Source: Actinomycetota bacterium (GTDB lineage Bacteria; Actinomycetota; Acidimicrobiia; Acidimicrobiales; GCA-2861595). From it: a stretch of DNA of 5,891 nt. Where the stretch lies: assembly GCA_016781225.1 (NCBI GenBank), contig JADDQT010000120.1, positions 1 through 5,891 on the forward strand, in the 5' to 3' direction. Under the pieces are notes generated by a model. It saw only the letters and a list, made by a program, of their open reading frames with translations, searched no databases and was not told the DNA's origin. Shown here one piece after another: positions 5,708-5,891 of the stretch. Both the position numbers and the translations under genes were made by a program. How positions within the stretch are numbered: the stretch's first letter is position 1; every line of letters begins with the position of its first letter.

Positions 5708-5891
5708 ACTTCGGAAGGGCGTCGAGGCTCGCCTCGCTGCCGTCCACGAACACCTTCACCTCACCGGCTCCGGCGGAGTGCCAGCTGCCGTCCGTGGCGC
5801 GGATCACTGCCGTTCGCTCGTCGATGCCCACCACGGGGAGCCCGTCCGGTGCCAGCTCCAGGGTGCGGTGAGCCTTCTCCGGCGACCAGGA
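5706..5891 (-). CDS. C-terminal part of a probable peptidase S51 / type 1 glutamine amidotransferase-like protein
   Basis: This is the last 61 residues of a minus-strand gene whose start lies beyond the right edge; it ends with a TAG at 5706-5708. The reading frame is open to the window edge. The visible protein includes HRTLELAPDGLPVVGIDERT, then AVIRATDGSWHSAGAGEVKV, and ends in SLDALPK. A G-I-D-E-x-T-A block followed by a short strand, D-G-x-W and a G-x-G-x-V-x-V strand is the usual C-terminal pattern of cyanophycinase and related S51-like proteins. The catalytic serine and histidine would lie in the missing part, so activity and substrate cannot be judged. It is 12 bases upstream of the alpha/beta hydrolase gene and probably cotranscribed with it. 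Confidence 0.6.
   Translation of the reverse strand, partial: SWSPEKAHRTLELAPDGLPVVGIDERTAVIRATDGSWHSAGAGEVKVFVDGSEASLDALPK

Noticed and set aside
1..5891. Defence island, phage, insertion sequence, CRISPR array or toxin-antitoxin pair
   Set aside because: No transposase, integrase, repeat-spacer pattern, terminal inverted repeats or small paired toxin genes are visible; the genes are housekeeping or conserved hypotheticals.

Overview
This is a GC-rich bacterial segment that looks like chromosome from an actinobacterium. The evidence is frequent GTG and TTG starts, several starts that sit directly behind a -10-like box with no Shine-Dalgarno sequence (leaderless style), an aspartate kinase of the two-ACT type, a DUF4012 protein and a membrane-anchored cyclophilin. 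A deep-branching group such as Acidimicrobiia or a relative is plausible, but this is inference; no rRNA or other phylogenetic marker is present.

Layout from left to right. Positions 1-116 hold an upstream region with a possible -10 box and a strong Shine-Dalgarno sequence. A plus-strand gene for a six-helix membrane protein of unknown function follows (117-794). It converges on a minus-strand pair: lysC, aspartate kinase (3930 to 2695), and 48 bases downstream a large DUF4012 protein with one membrane anchor (2646 to 880). lysC contains an in-frame internal start with an excellent ribosome binding site, so it probably also makes a separate beta subunit made of the two ACT domains. An 80-base divergent promoter region (3931-4010) separates lysC from a plus-strand anchored cyclophilin-type peptidyl-prolyl isomerase (4011-4754). 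A small plus-strand cysteine-containing protein of unknown function follows (4793-5077). This converges with a minus-strand pair: an alpha/beta hydrolase of the KANL3/Tex30-like type (5693 to 5106), and upstream of it the C-terminal end of a probable peptidase S51 / class I glutamine amidotransferase-like protein that runs off the window (5891 to 5706).

The genes are mostly housekeeping or conserved hypotheticals. lysC catalyses the first step of the aspartate amino-acid pathway (lysine, threonine, methionine, diaminopimelate). The DUF4012 protein and the cyclophilin are predicted to act outside the membrane. I see no mobile element, CRISPR array, tRNA, rRNA, toxin-antitoxin or defence system. 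The observations most worth checking are the nested beta-subunit start in lysC, a six-residue replacement of the conserved GAKVL-type motif in the kinase domain that looks like a compensated frameshift, three apparently leaderless starts, and a shared basic N-terminal motif in the two adjacent plus-strand genes.
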